The notes below the pieces were generated by a model, which saw only the letters and a list, made by a program, of their open reading frames with translations, was not told the DNA's origin and made no database searches. From contig MU004199.1 of the NCBI GenBank assembly GCA_010093605.1, forward strand, positions 937,609 through 1,001,608: a stretch of DNA of 64,000 bases. Reading direction: 5' to 3'. Origin of the DNA: Lophium mytilinum (Eukaryota > Ascomycota > Dothideomycetes > Mytilinidiales > Mytilinidiaceae). Shown here in pieces: positions 33,747 to 44,889 of this stretch. The translations under genes and the position numbers were made by a program. How positions within the stretch are numbered: position 1 is the first letter of the stretch; each line of letters begins with the position of its first letter.

Positions 33747-36700
33747 ATTCTTAAAAGACTATTAGTTTAGTAAATATATTTAAGCTTATAATCTAGATAG
33801 TTCTTCTCTCTACTAAGAATTCTATATAGAATGTTATTAGCAGGGTAGTAAGAAGACTTATTTATTCTAAGATAAGTTTAGCTTTACTTTTAGAGTATTT
33901 TAAAACTTAGCTAATATCTATTATAGAAGAATAGACTTTAATAGCTTATTAGAAGACTACTAGGGCTTATATTTAATAAGGTTACTATAATATTACTAAG
34001 TTTATATCTTCTCTTTATAACTAAGAATCTCTTAAGAACCTAGCTAAAAATATAGTATACTTAGCCTTAGCTATATAGCTACTAATAGAATTAATTTAAA
34101 GAAAGACTACTATACTACTATATAATCTAGGTATTTCTTATACTTCTAAATCTCTAATAGCTTAATATTACCTATAGGGCTCTAGTAGTACTTCTACTTA
34201 GGCTTCTAGTTTAAGATCTAGCTTCTAGTAATTATCTATAGCTGTATTAAGTTTAGAAAATATAGCTACTTTAGATTCTAGCACTTAAGGTCTAAGGTAA
34301 TACTCTCTAACCTCTCCTACTTAGCCTTTAACTTCTCTAACTTCTTTAATCTTTTATTATTCTTCTTTAGGTTCTTTATAGCGCTTTTAAGAGCCTACTT
34401 CTAATATACTATTAAGCCGCCGCTTATCTTAGTTATTTATTAGTAATAATAATAACTCTACTAGAGAGACCTCTTTAAACTCTACTTAGTATTAGATAGG
34501 CTCTTTAAATACTATTCTCTAGAAGAATAGGGCTAGTAAGTATAGCTAAAATATATTAACTTAGAGCGCGCCTCTAAAATAGCCTTAGAAGAATAATAAT
34601 AGCTATTCTAGTAGTAGTAGTAGCTATAGAAGTTCTAGTAGAAGAAGTTCTAGTAGTAGAATAGCTACCTAGAAGAACTAAGAGTATATTAGCTTAGCTA
34701 GTATTAATAGAAAAGCGTTAATTTTCCCTCCCCTTCTAGATATAAGAAGGGTTAAGTATAATAGAAGTATAAGCTTAGCTTAGTTAATCTCTAATATAGA
34801 TTCTTAAATTTATTATCTTTTTAATTCTCTAAAGATAAAATATAGCTAAATAAGTAATAATAAAGAATTAAACGCTTAAATCTAAATTAATAAAGGAAAT
34901 CTAGGTAATAAATATATAGAGTTCTTCTAATACTCTATTAGCTTAAGATAGAAGCGCTATTTAAGCTCTCTTGCACTTTCTTCCGCGCAACTCTATATTA
35001 AGAGCTTGGGTGGGTTATATTATAGGTGCATTAAAATTACTATTTAAATCTAACTTATAATTACTACTAGTATTCTTATTATCTTTAATATCTATTATAC
35101 TAGTATTACTACTAGAGAAGCTCTCTAATTATATATTAAAGCTAGTATTCTTATCTAAGAACTTATTATTTATATGCATTTTAGTATTCTTAGCTCTTAA
35201 GTTAATTCCTTTATTCTATAGCTCTGCAGCATTATTAGTTTAAATAATAGTATTACCCCTCGGCCGCATAATAATAGTATCCCTATTATACTTATTATTA
35301 TCTTAGTGCGCAGTATTAGATAATTAAGTAGTAGTATTTACACTCTTAGGTATTCTATTACTATTTTAAGCTATTTTTAATAGTTCTCTATTATTAGTAT
35401 CTATAGCTAGCACTAATGCATTATTAGGTTATTCTATAGGTGCTGCGTAATTACTAGTTCCCTATAGAATATTAAGCTTATCTTAACTTATCTTTAGCTT
35501 ATATATATAAACTTTCTAATAGGTATTTATAGTAGTTTTACCTGCATCTTTATATTATATAACTATAAAGCTAGTAACCTATACTAGTATAATAGTTAAT
35601 TAACCCTTCTTAGGTTTCTTTTTCTTAGTAGCCTATTAGTCTCTCTTAAGAACTCTCTCTTTAAAATCTCTTAGTATTTAATATAGCTTTAGTTTAGGCA
35701 GTTTCTAAGCATTCTTCTCCCCTTTCTAGAAGAGCTCCGCGCCCTTATACTGCTATTTTAATTAATACTTAGTAATCTTCTAATTCTATTCTACTTTAGA
35801 AATTATAGTAAACTTAGACTATAGCTTTCTATTAGTATTATCTGCATCTAATACATCTATAATAGCATTATTACTAGGTTTAACTTCTTCTTAATATATA
35901 GTATGCTCTTTATTAGTATTATTAAAATCCTCTTAGTTTTAAAGTACTTAGTTATCTTCTAATATATTATTAGAATGTTCTAAGCTATATTTAGAGTCTT
36001 TTTAGTTCTAAAACTTTATATAAGTATTAATGCGTGTATTTACTAACCTATTACTATAAATAAGGTTCTTTAATACTTAATTAGTAGGCGTTTAAAGTAT
36101 ATAGATACTAAGAGAATAAGTAGTAATAATCTTAAATAGACTAAACTATTTTACTCTAAATTTCCTCTTAACCTTATTTTAAAGAAGTATCTAGAAACTA
36201 ATCTTCTATTAAGTAACTAGATGCTTCTTAGATAAAGGTTATAGATTCTATAGGCCTACTATAATTACTTTCTTTAGTAGCTAATCTTCTACTAGTGCGC
36301 GCGTGTATTAAACTTTTCTAATGCGGGCTAAATAATACTTTAATTTAGCTTTTTTATCTGCAGTCTTATTAAGAGCCGGTACTAAAGTATTATTAGATAC
36401 TTAAGGACGTCTACTATATATAAGGTAGTAGGGAGTATAGCTATAGAAGGTATTTTAAGTATGTATTATATATATTATAGCTAGTAACTAGATATTCTAT
36501 ATAGCTATATCTTAATTAATTATTAGCTTTATAAGAATATTCTCTAAGACTCTATTAAGCCTCTCTATCTTACTATTTACCTAAGAGTAATATAGCATTA
36601 TAATATTATAGCAGGTCTTAATAAGCTTTTATAGTACTATAATAACTTTAGAAAGAAAGTTTAAACTATTATTAGAAGTAAACGCTACTAGAGAACTATA

Positions 36701-39700
36701 CTAGTAGTAGATTCTTTTATAGATAAATATTACTATAGTCTTAGCTTAAGTATTAGAAAGCGCTGCAGCTTTAGGCTAACCTATAGTGTAATTAATAGCA
36801 GTAATAATCTAGTAATTCCCATAGATTAATTATAGTAATCTACTAATTAAATTAATGCCCTATTTATTAAATAGATCTTAATCTTTAACCTAATAAAATA
36901 TTAGTTTATAAATAATCTTTCTTTTCTATACTAGCTAGTATAAGGTATACTTATAAGCGTATTTATTAGTATTATAACTTATTATTAGCTACTAGCTATA
37001 TACTTATAGGGCCTTCTACATGCCGTAGTATATAAAGTAGCCTAGCTAGTAGGTCCTATTAAGAATCTATTAATAATAGGAAGGTATAATATATAGTATA
37101 GTATTCTTAAGAGTATATAGATTTAGATTACTATTAGGTTTATAAAAGTAATAGCATAGTTCTTCTTTTAAAATTATAAAGTTTTAATATAGGGATAGAT
37201 AGATTTTTTAGTAGTAAAGCTAGTATTATTTTAATTTAGCCTCTAATAGCTATTTAGAGAGAGTAGGCTTAAGGCCTATTATAAGAAACTTTTTTAAATC
37301 TTTAATATACTCTATATTAGAATCTTTATTCTTAGAGAGGGCTATAAGGCATTCTTAGATAAAATTAGAGCGCCTACTAATTGCGTCTAGTACTATTATA
37401 AGGGCTTCTAAGTAATACTATATTATGGGGTTATACTGCTAGAAATTCTTAATCTATTAAGTAAGCCTTAGTAAGGCTTTCTTAGTGGTTTATAGGTATT
37501 ATAATAAGTAGTAATTAGTTATAATTATTAATTCTTTCTCTTAAATATAGTGTTACTAAATTCTAAGCGCTTCTTTAATTGCTAGAAGTTCTTTTTTATA
37601 AACTAGATAGTTTAATTTAGCTTTATTAAGCTTTTAACTGTTAAATATAATAGAGTACTACTTACTATCTTCTTCTTATTAAAGAAGGACTATTCTAATA
37701 GTAAAATTAGAAGCGTCTATTTTAATTTAAAAGGGCTTTAACTAGTTAATAAGGGCGAGCACAGGGCGTTTAATAAGCTTTTACTTAAGGGAGTTAAAAG
37801 TAATTTAATAGCTAATATTCTATATAATAGCTTAGTACTTTTTTTTTTATATTATAGCGTTACTTTTCTTTAGAAGCTTATAGAGAGGTGCTAATATATA
37901 GGTAAAGTTCTTAATAAACTTTTAATAGTATATTACTAGTCTAATAAACTATTAGACCTTATAGATATTAGTAGAAATAGGCTAATACTAAATAGTATCT
38001 AGTTTATTAGTTATTAGTTTTATAGTTCTATAAGAAACTATATAGCTATAGAACTTAATAGTTTCTTAGGTAATTAAGTACTTATTAGTTTTAGTAAATA
38101 GTTATTTCTTTCTAAGAGCTTTAAATAATAATTAGAGGTAGTTAAGATGCTCTTTTAATATTTCTAAAAATACTATAATATTATCTATATAGATAAGCAT
38201 AAATTAATATAGGTATAGTTATAAGGTATTATTTATAATAGCTTAAAAGGTAGTAGAAGCGTTATAGAGGCTAAAAGATATAACTAGAAATTTAAATTTC
38301 CCTTTAATTATATTAAAAGTAGTCTTCTAGATATCTAATTAATAAACGCGCAGCTAGTAATATCTAGAGGTTAAATTAATCTTAGTAAAGAACCTAGCCT
38401 TCCTAAATAACTATAGGCAGTTATTAATATATAGTAGAGAGTAGGTATTCTTTTAGGTTACTAGATTAAGTGCTCTATAGTTAATATATATTTACTACTT
38501 ACTATTTAGCTTTAGAATAAAAAGAACTAGAGATTTCTAGGTACTAATAGACTCTTAGATAAGGCCCTGTTCTAGTAGCTTATAGATCTATTAGGTCTAT
38601 TTCTCTATTTAATAATATAAGAGGCGGTATATAGTATTATTTACCAGCTTTATATCTCTAGTATTAATTAAATAGTTATATCTATACTTAGGTAGTAGAA
38701 TATTAGAAAGAATATTATAGAAATAAGGTCTATACTCTTTAAGAAGCTCTTAAAACTTCTCTTATATAGAAGTAGTAATATAATTAATTAGGGGTAATAA
38801 ATTCTTATCTTCTAATAGTAGATTAGTGCCGGGTTATAGTACCTAATCTAGTATTAGTTTATTAGAAGCTTTTATAATATAAAGGTAAGTAGAATTAAGC
38901 TTATCTACTAAGAGCCTCTTATACTTTTAATAGAATATTGCATTAATAAAACCCTAGTATTCTAGTTTAGAAAGACTAAGGTCTATAATAGGGCTTAATA
39001 TATTAAGCTAATAAGCTACTAGTTTAATCTTTAAGTTGCGGCTAACCTGCGTTTATAAGGTAACGGAATTAGTAAAGAAGTTAATAATAGCTTAGTATTA
39101 CTATAGCTAGATTATACTAAGAATATATTAATACTCTTTAAGGTCTAGAATATATATAGTTAGAGTATCTAATAGTATATAGATCTTAAATAGAATCTCT
39201 AAGGCTTTTATACTAATTATAGTTACACCTAAGAAGAGTTTAACTACCTTAGAGGCTATTATTTTAATATTTCTTAGCTAATATTAAGTATGCTTTAATA
39301 ATACGTAGATAAAATTAGCGCTATAGTTAATTAAGAAGGTAGTTCTTTTTTAATAGTTAGATAGTTCTAAAGTTCCCTTATATTCTAAAAGATATTTACC
39401 TAGGGAGTTAAGGTAGTAGATTCTTTCTTCTATTAATTTAATAATAATTTAGTTAGAAGAATTATTAAAGGGCGGCTAATCCTTTTCTATTATAAGTTTA
39501 TAAAAAGTAGAAGTCTTATCTTTTAGATTAGTTAGTTACTTTAAGGCTACTAACCCTCCTAGTTTTCTAATAGCTTCTTAGCTAGCTAAGTATAGTTACA
39601 TTTAATATAGCCCTTCTTACTATAATTATAGTACTTATATATATTAGTATTCTATTAAGTATTACCTTTACTATATCTACTATAGCCTTAACCGCGTTTT

Positions 39701-41731
39701 TAAGATCTAGTAGTATTTCTACCTTTAAAGGTATTAAGTTTAGTATTATCTTTAGTATTTAGATATTTATATTTATTAGAATTAATATTAGTTTCTTAGA
39801 AGTAATTATTATCTAATTCTTTATTAGCCCTAGAGATAGTATTAAGGCGGCTCTAATAGTCTCTTATTCTCTTATACTAGGAGATCTAATGCTTATTAGT
39901 AGTAGCAACCTACACTATCTATTTATTAAAATTAGAAGGGGCCTACGCTTAGGCGTTAATATAAAACTTAAGGCTAGGTTTTAAATCTACGCAGGCACGT
40001 TAATATACTTTAAGATTAAATAGAGCTATATTAAGAGAGTATATATAAGTAGCCCTAATAAGCTTATTAAAGAACTAATAAGTACTAGTTATCTATACTA
40101 TTTTATTAAAGCGGCGTTAGCGTTACTCTAGTGTATCTACGCTCTTATAGCGGCGGCTAAAGGTAGTAAAAAACTAATCTAATATAGTAAACTTAGTATT
40201 ACCTTAATAGTGCTATTAAATATCTTAGTTCTATTAAATAGCTATAGTTCTAGCTATATAGCTACCGGCTAGCTAAATCTTTTAAGTTTCTAGTATCTAC
40301 TAGTAAACCTATTAATAGGCGTCTACTTATATAGTAATAAAGTTATATATTTAAACTATCTAGATAGGGTATATATTATTATTAACTTCGCCTAACTATA
40401 TAGCGGGAGTTCTTATAAGAACTTTAGGTAGCGCTATTAAATAAGGTTCTCTTATAGCTAATATTCTTTTAAAGGCTTATTAAAGCTTTTATATAGTTTA
40501 TTTTAATATAGGCTTATTATAGTCTAGTATTAAATAATCTAAGAAAGTATTAGATAATAGACCCTAGAAGTTAGTAGTACTTTAAGAAGTAGGCTACTAC
40601 TAGAAGTTATCTAATATATTCTTAACACGGGTATAGTAATTAGGAACTATAGCTTATAGCTATTCTAGTATAGTAGTCTACTACTATTATATAGAAGAAG
40701 CTAATATAGAACTAAAGAGTTCTAGTCTCTAGTAATCTATTATATACTCTATTATAGGGGCTTAGAAGTATTAATAGCTATCTAAAGAAGGTATAAATAA
40801 TAGCCCTTAATAGGTAAGCCCTAGATTATAGGCTAGGGTACTACTATAAATAATTAGAGAACCTTAAACTAGTAGCTTAATAGGTTCTAGAGTAGTAGCC
40901 TACTTAGTCTATAAGGCTAATATTAGATTAGATAGATTATAAAATATAGTACTAAACTAAGAGAGCCTTTAGAAGAGTTCTTAAAGGTTAGAAGGTAATC
41001 TATTAGAATAATAATGTCTATTACTAGATATAAAAGAAAGCTAAGGGTTATAGAATATCTAAGAATAAGAAAGAGTAGAAAAGAGTTAATAACTATAATA
41101 TAATTAAAGTAAAGAGTAAGAAAAGAGTACTAAGATAGTAATATTAAGTTTCTTTCTTAAATACTTTCTAATATTCTATTAGAGAGGGAGAATTCTTAAA
41201 AGGACTCCTCCGCCTTTTTTTTATAATTAACTTATAAGGATTTCTAATTACTATATAATTATTAGGCTCTATTAAGCTATAATATTATTCTTCTTACTAT
41301 CCTGCTATTAATCTTGCTTTAGTAGCTAATAGAACGCGTAGTTAGTTACGTAGAAGTATTAAAAGGGATAGAAAAATCCTATAGTAATATTCTAGCTAAG
41401 GGCTCTTTAGATCTATACTATTTAATTTTTATAAGAATATTTATAATAGGTAGTTATACTATAACGCCGGCCTAATACTAATTAGGGGCTATTATTAATA
41501 GTTATTATTAATTACTAATTAGGTTAATTTTTAGAAACTATTAATACGGCTTAGTATTATTATAATAATCTAAAAATTCTACTAATTATAGAAGCTAATA
41601 TCTTTTATTATTACTAAGAGTTAATTATAAGAATATAGCCTTAGCTAGCTCTATACTATTAAGTTTAAGAACCTAATAGCCCTCTAAGGAGGCCTTAAAG
41701 GCGGCTAGAACTATAACTAAGCTACTAGATA

Positions 41732-41934
41732 TAATATTTCTAATTATATAATATAAAAATTTAGAGAATAATAGATATTAATTCTATATAGAAATCTAGC
41801 TAGGCTATATATATATTAAAGAGGCCTATATAGGCCTTAATTATACTAAATCTATATAGGAAAGCGTTTCTATAGTAGATCTATATATTACATGCACAAT
41901 ATTTAAATATTAACCGTATATTAAGAATTCCACA
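41732..41934 (-). repeat. Right LTR of outer Gypsy element (5' LTR)
   Basis: 203-bp partner of 25051-25253. Its inner end is RIPped (TAATATTTCTAATTATATAA where the left copy has TGATATTTCCGATCACGTGA), while its outer end is less mutated (CATGCACAAT, AACCGTATAT, ATTCCACA). Confidence 0.88.
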
Positions 41935-41940
41935 TATTTG
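41935..41940. repeat. Right target-site duplication of outer Gypsy element (TATTTG)
   Basis: Partner of 25045-25050. Normal-composition DNA resumes immediately after it. Confidence 0.75.
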
Positions 41941-42083
41941 CCCCACTCTTCTCGCTTCGCGAACTCTTTCGTGTGTGTTGTGGGATTTGCTTCCTCCTCG
42001 ATCACCACACTTCCATCACCACACTTCCATCACAGCACTTCCATCACCAACATTTAGAGGTGACAAGATCTTGGGTAGTCACC

Positions 42084-42808
42084 ATGGAGGACGTCCCGAC
42101 CGAAGAAGAACTGATCTTGATGAGGGAGCTGGCCGAGCTGTACGAGGCCAGAGAAGCCAACGCTGAGGGTTTTCGAGAGAACAAGGATCAATTCTCGAAG
42201 GGCCACGGTACCTTTGCAGCTATACAGCAACGTTACGACAATGAAACAAGGCGTAGGCTCACTCTGGATGATGACATCGAATCAGAAATATTCGTAAGTT
42301 CTCCTTCCGCGCTACAACTTGCTTCCAGAATCTGATCTTTGGGTGTGCGAAGGAGAAGAGCAAGCGCCTTCGCGCCATCAAGGTCTCCAAAGACCGCTCT
42401 TATTTGAGGCCATTCAACAACAAGTCTTCGCCGTTCAAGTTCAAGTCCGAGCCAGTGGACAGGGTGCAAGCGCACTCGACTGTTTCAGATGGGGTCCAGG
42501 CCTCTGTTTCCGAGCATCCGACCGAGTCACTAGCCCAGTCAACCTCTCCCGATACTTGTAGACGTGGCCTACACTCCAGCATGCAGGCTACCCCAGAGGC
42601 AGAGTGTTTCGGTAATACACCTATTCTGCGCTCTACTAGCGCTAGGAGTGGCCTTGTCAATCCAAATAGGTACCCTCCATATCTTGCGAAATACCCTCAT
42701 GTTTTAATGTATAGTCAGTCTGGGCACACTAAATTATTACAACTCGGCTCCAATCCTGCGCGGTTAATACCACTGGGAGGAGTAGCCTGGCTAATCAGCT
42801 GGCAGTGA
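42084..42808 (+). pseudogene. Truncated family copy D (coiled coil and linker only)
   Basis: Exon 1 is 42084-42293 (MEDVPTEEELILMRELAELY..., coiled coil, donor GTAAGT); a 59-bp intron ends GCGAAG at 42352; exon 2 is 42353-42808, for 221 residues. The coiled coil continues after the splice as EKSKRLRAIKVSKDR, at the same place as in copies A-C, and a Ser-rich linker follows. Near the end RYPPYLAKYPHVLMY matches RSYLPKYPHVVCL, which in copy C directly precedes the first zinc module. Beyond about 42715 the similarity stops and the frame ends 30 codons later with no zinc ligands. It lies 150 bp from the right LTR of the Gypsy element. It could still be expressed as a coiled-coil-only protein, but looks like a broken copy. 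Confidence 0.68.
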
Positions 42809-43511
42809 GGCAAGCAGCAGTCTAATCTAGACTGCCAGAACCTTGAAATCGCGCCTAGATGTCTAGAGGCTTATGAGATTACCCCAAGCAGTGGTGAACG
42901 CGTATATATGGGCTCCTAGCTTGCCACTATATGAGCTGATTGAGGTACCATACGCAGTGGTAAAAGAGACCAAAGCCGTCCATTCGAGCTTATTGCAGGA
43001 TCGCAGAGTTGAATCAGGGGACCCAACTGTTCATAAGTCTATTGTCGTCGCATAAGCTGTGTACACTCGCCAGTCGCTTATTACGTCACTCATAGCACGT
43101 CGTTCAACGGCACAGTGTTATGCAGGGACTCTATCTTGCCCTCTTGCGTGTCTTCAGCTGCGTCAAGTCTAACGAAGCCGTCAATCTCTTGTGTCTCAGA
43201 GTGAGTGTCTAGCCTGTGTGGTCGCGCTGGCGAGCCGATCGAATAGGTGCGGCTGTCAACCAATAATATTCCTCACGTCTCCATACCAAAACCTCGAAAG
43301 ATTTTCCCTCTATGCAGAGCGCTTGCAGCGAGCGCTATGTATACCCATGCACTTGTCCAATACACCGAAGAGCGGATATCGTGGCTGATGGACATGATTC
43401 ACGGTCCGATTTGGGAAGATATAGATGAGAAACGGGCCCATTCACGCTAGCCCACGACCAACTAGGGGCGATACCCGTTTCTGGTCTCTGTGGAGTTCTC
43501 GGATTGGAAAA
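42809..43511. other. Intergenic, no gene seen
   Basis: About 0.7 kb between copy D and the HET relic. No remains of the zinc modules, CPCT box or CCCH finger of the family are readable here. Short frames have no domain. Confidence 0.4.
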
Positions 43512-44263
43512 CTAGAAAAGACCCTTATGGACATTTCGTTCCCAAAGGCCAGAAAGGTAGCAGTCCTCTAGTAGTGATGTGAGACGTACGGAGAGTCCTT
43601 GCAGCGCGGGAAGCCTGTCGTCTGGGTTGCTTATAAGCCGCTGTGAGTACTCCTCCACGATACCATACCAATATTCGTAAAGGGCTTCGCGTTTTTCATC
43701 CTTAGACATACCCCAAGGTAATACTCCGGGGCCAACCCGATGACGAACGGCCCGGGTATAATATGAGAGGACAGCAGGTAGTCTTTTGGATAATTCAGAA
43801 ACCTTAATTTCTGGTAAGACATTATCCCAGCATTCATGATACAACTCTACTTCGCTTGTTCGAATACAGTTACACCGCCAGACGAATTGGCGAGATGTAA
43901 ATTGTATTAGGCGCGGTGAGAGTTCTCTCTCCTGTAAGCACCATGCTCGTTTATTGACCGGCGCATCATCCATCGCCTTGAAATCAGAAGGAAGCGTCGG
44001 ATATAATGTTTAACGTATCAGTTAGCTTCTTCATTGCTTTTCTTGTGCTTGTTGTTCGTAGCAGTACCTCTGATTTTTAAAACGAGCGTGAGAAATAGAA
44101 TGAAGGATACTCTTTACTTCTAGCAAGGGTAGGCTACATGAACAGGGGAACGAATGGATGGATACGTACACCCTGCATTATAGGGAAACTTCTCGAAGAG
44201 TTCCAAGGGAATACCCCTACACTCATCGCAGATAAACGTTGACGACATTGCAACACCTCCCAT
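43512..44263 (-). pseudogene. HET-domain gene relic with central deletion
   Basis: Two fragments of a heterokaryon-incompatibility (HET) gene. The 5' exon at about 44263-44171 reads MGGVAMSSTFICDECRGIP, the cysteine-containing start common in HET proteins, and ends at a GTACGT donor. The 3' fragment 43973-43512 begins DDAPVNKRAWCLQERELSPR and continues to QFVWRC, the conserved end of the HET domain (normally ...RAWTLQE..LSPR..F....W.C), and runs to a normal C-terminus. The intervening 200 bp cannot encode the central HET core (LSYCWG...WIDALCI...), which is missing. The neighbouring intact HET gene at 44890-46969 shares the same orientation and a related upstream repeat, so this is probably a decayed tandem duplicate. 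Confidence 0.65.
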
Positions 44264-44512
44264 TTCTGAGGATATCGACTATCTAGCAGGCATCGCGACT
44301 CAAAAGAAGAAGATGCCCAAGTGGGGCGAAGAGGCTGAGCCGGCAACAGCTTCAACCCCGCTCCTGTACTTGGTTTTTCCGCAAAGAGAGATTAGAGCGA
44401 TCTTGTGTAACACGCGGTTCAGGTTCTCACCCGCTTTAGCAGACCAGCATTTTCCTGATAGCTAGCGCAGTAACCTGCGGTGATATAAAGAAATGGTATG
44501 TACTTGAGTAAC

Positions 44513-44600
44513 GTGCCTCGTCAACTAAGTCTTCCCTCCTACCTTGCGAGTAGTTTCTTGACAACAACACTTCTCAATCAGCGATGTTGTTGAAACGGAG
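44513..44600 (+). repeat. Dispersed upstream repeat, copy 1
   Basis: CCTCGTCAACTAAGTCTTCC followed by CTCCTAC and TTGCGAGTA resembles 47176-47290 and, more weakly, 49370-49450. It lies about 250 bp upstream of the HET relic start, in its presumed promoter. Confidence 0.55.
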
Positions 44601-44889
44601 CTAACTGGAGTGGGGTGGAGTGGATGGATGACACAATTACTGCAGTAAAAATAAATCTTCATGACATACTCTAAACTAGAAAAAAAGTGTTGTTTTCTTG
44701 GTAGCTAATTTCATTCCTCTTTCCACGCAACACGCTTTTCATCCTCTGTCGAACTTTGAAAGTCATTGGACTATGTCTCACAGTTGCATACGGATTTAAT
44801 GTGGGAGGGTTAGATATTGACCTCATCAACGAAGAGACTAAGTACGTCGGTCTATGGTGTGGAGCAGAAATTCTTATGAAAGAGTGCAG

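Larger units (their letters stand above)
25051..41934 (-). mobile_element. Outer RIP-inactivated Ty3/Gypsy LTR retrotransposon, interrupted by a nested element
   Basis: Bounded by two 203-bp LTRs and a target duplication. After removing the nested element and its extra target copy the outer element is about 9.7 kb. It reads on the minus strand: a purine tract next to the left LTR (AGAAGGGAAGAA on the minus strand), a decayed CCHC knuckle (Y-x2-Y-x4-Y-x4-C from C-to-Y changes) near 39640-39590, reverse transcriptase (FMLIYIDNIIVF, the YxDD motif with D-to-N) near 38195-38160, and integrase (YYS.VNSKIERLNRVLENI, the HPQ..GQ.ER.NR motif) near 36600-36540. RT before integrase is the Gypsy order. 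Every frame is broken by TpA-rich stops. About 4 kb between integrase and the 3' LTR is unassigned. Confidence 0.85.

Noticed and set aside
25051-41934. AT-rich block as a centromere or mitochondrial insertion
   Set aside because: Defined LTR pairs, target duplications and readable Gypsy RT, RNase H and integrase motifs explain it as RIPped retrotransposons.
42294-42328. 35-bp intron in copy D ending CCAG
   Set aside because: Too short for splicing; the next acceptor (42352) gives 59 bp and restores the coiled-coil continuation seen in the paralogues.
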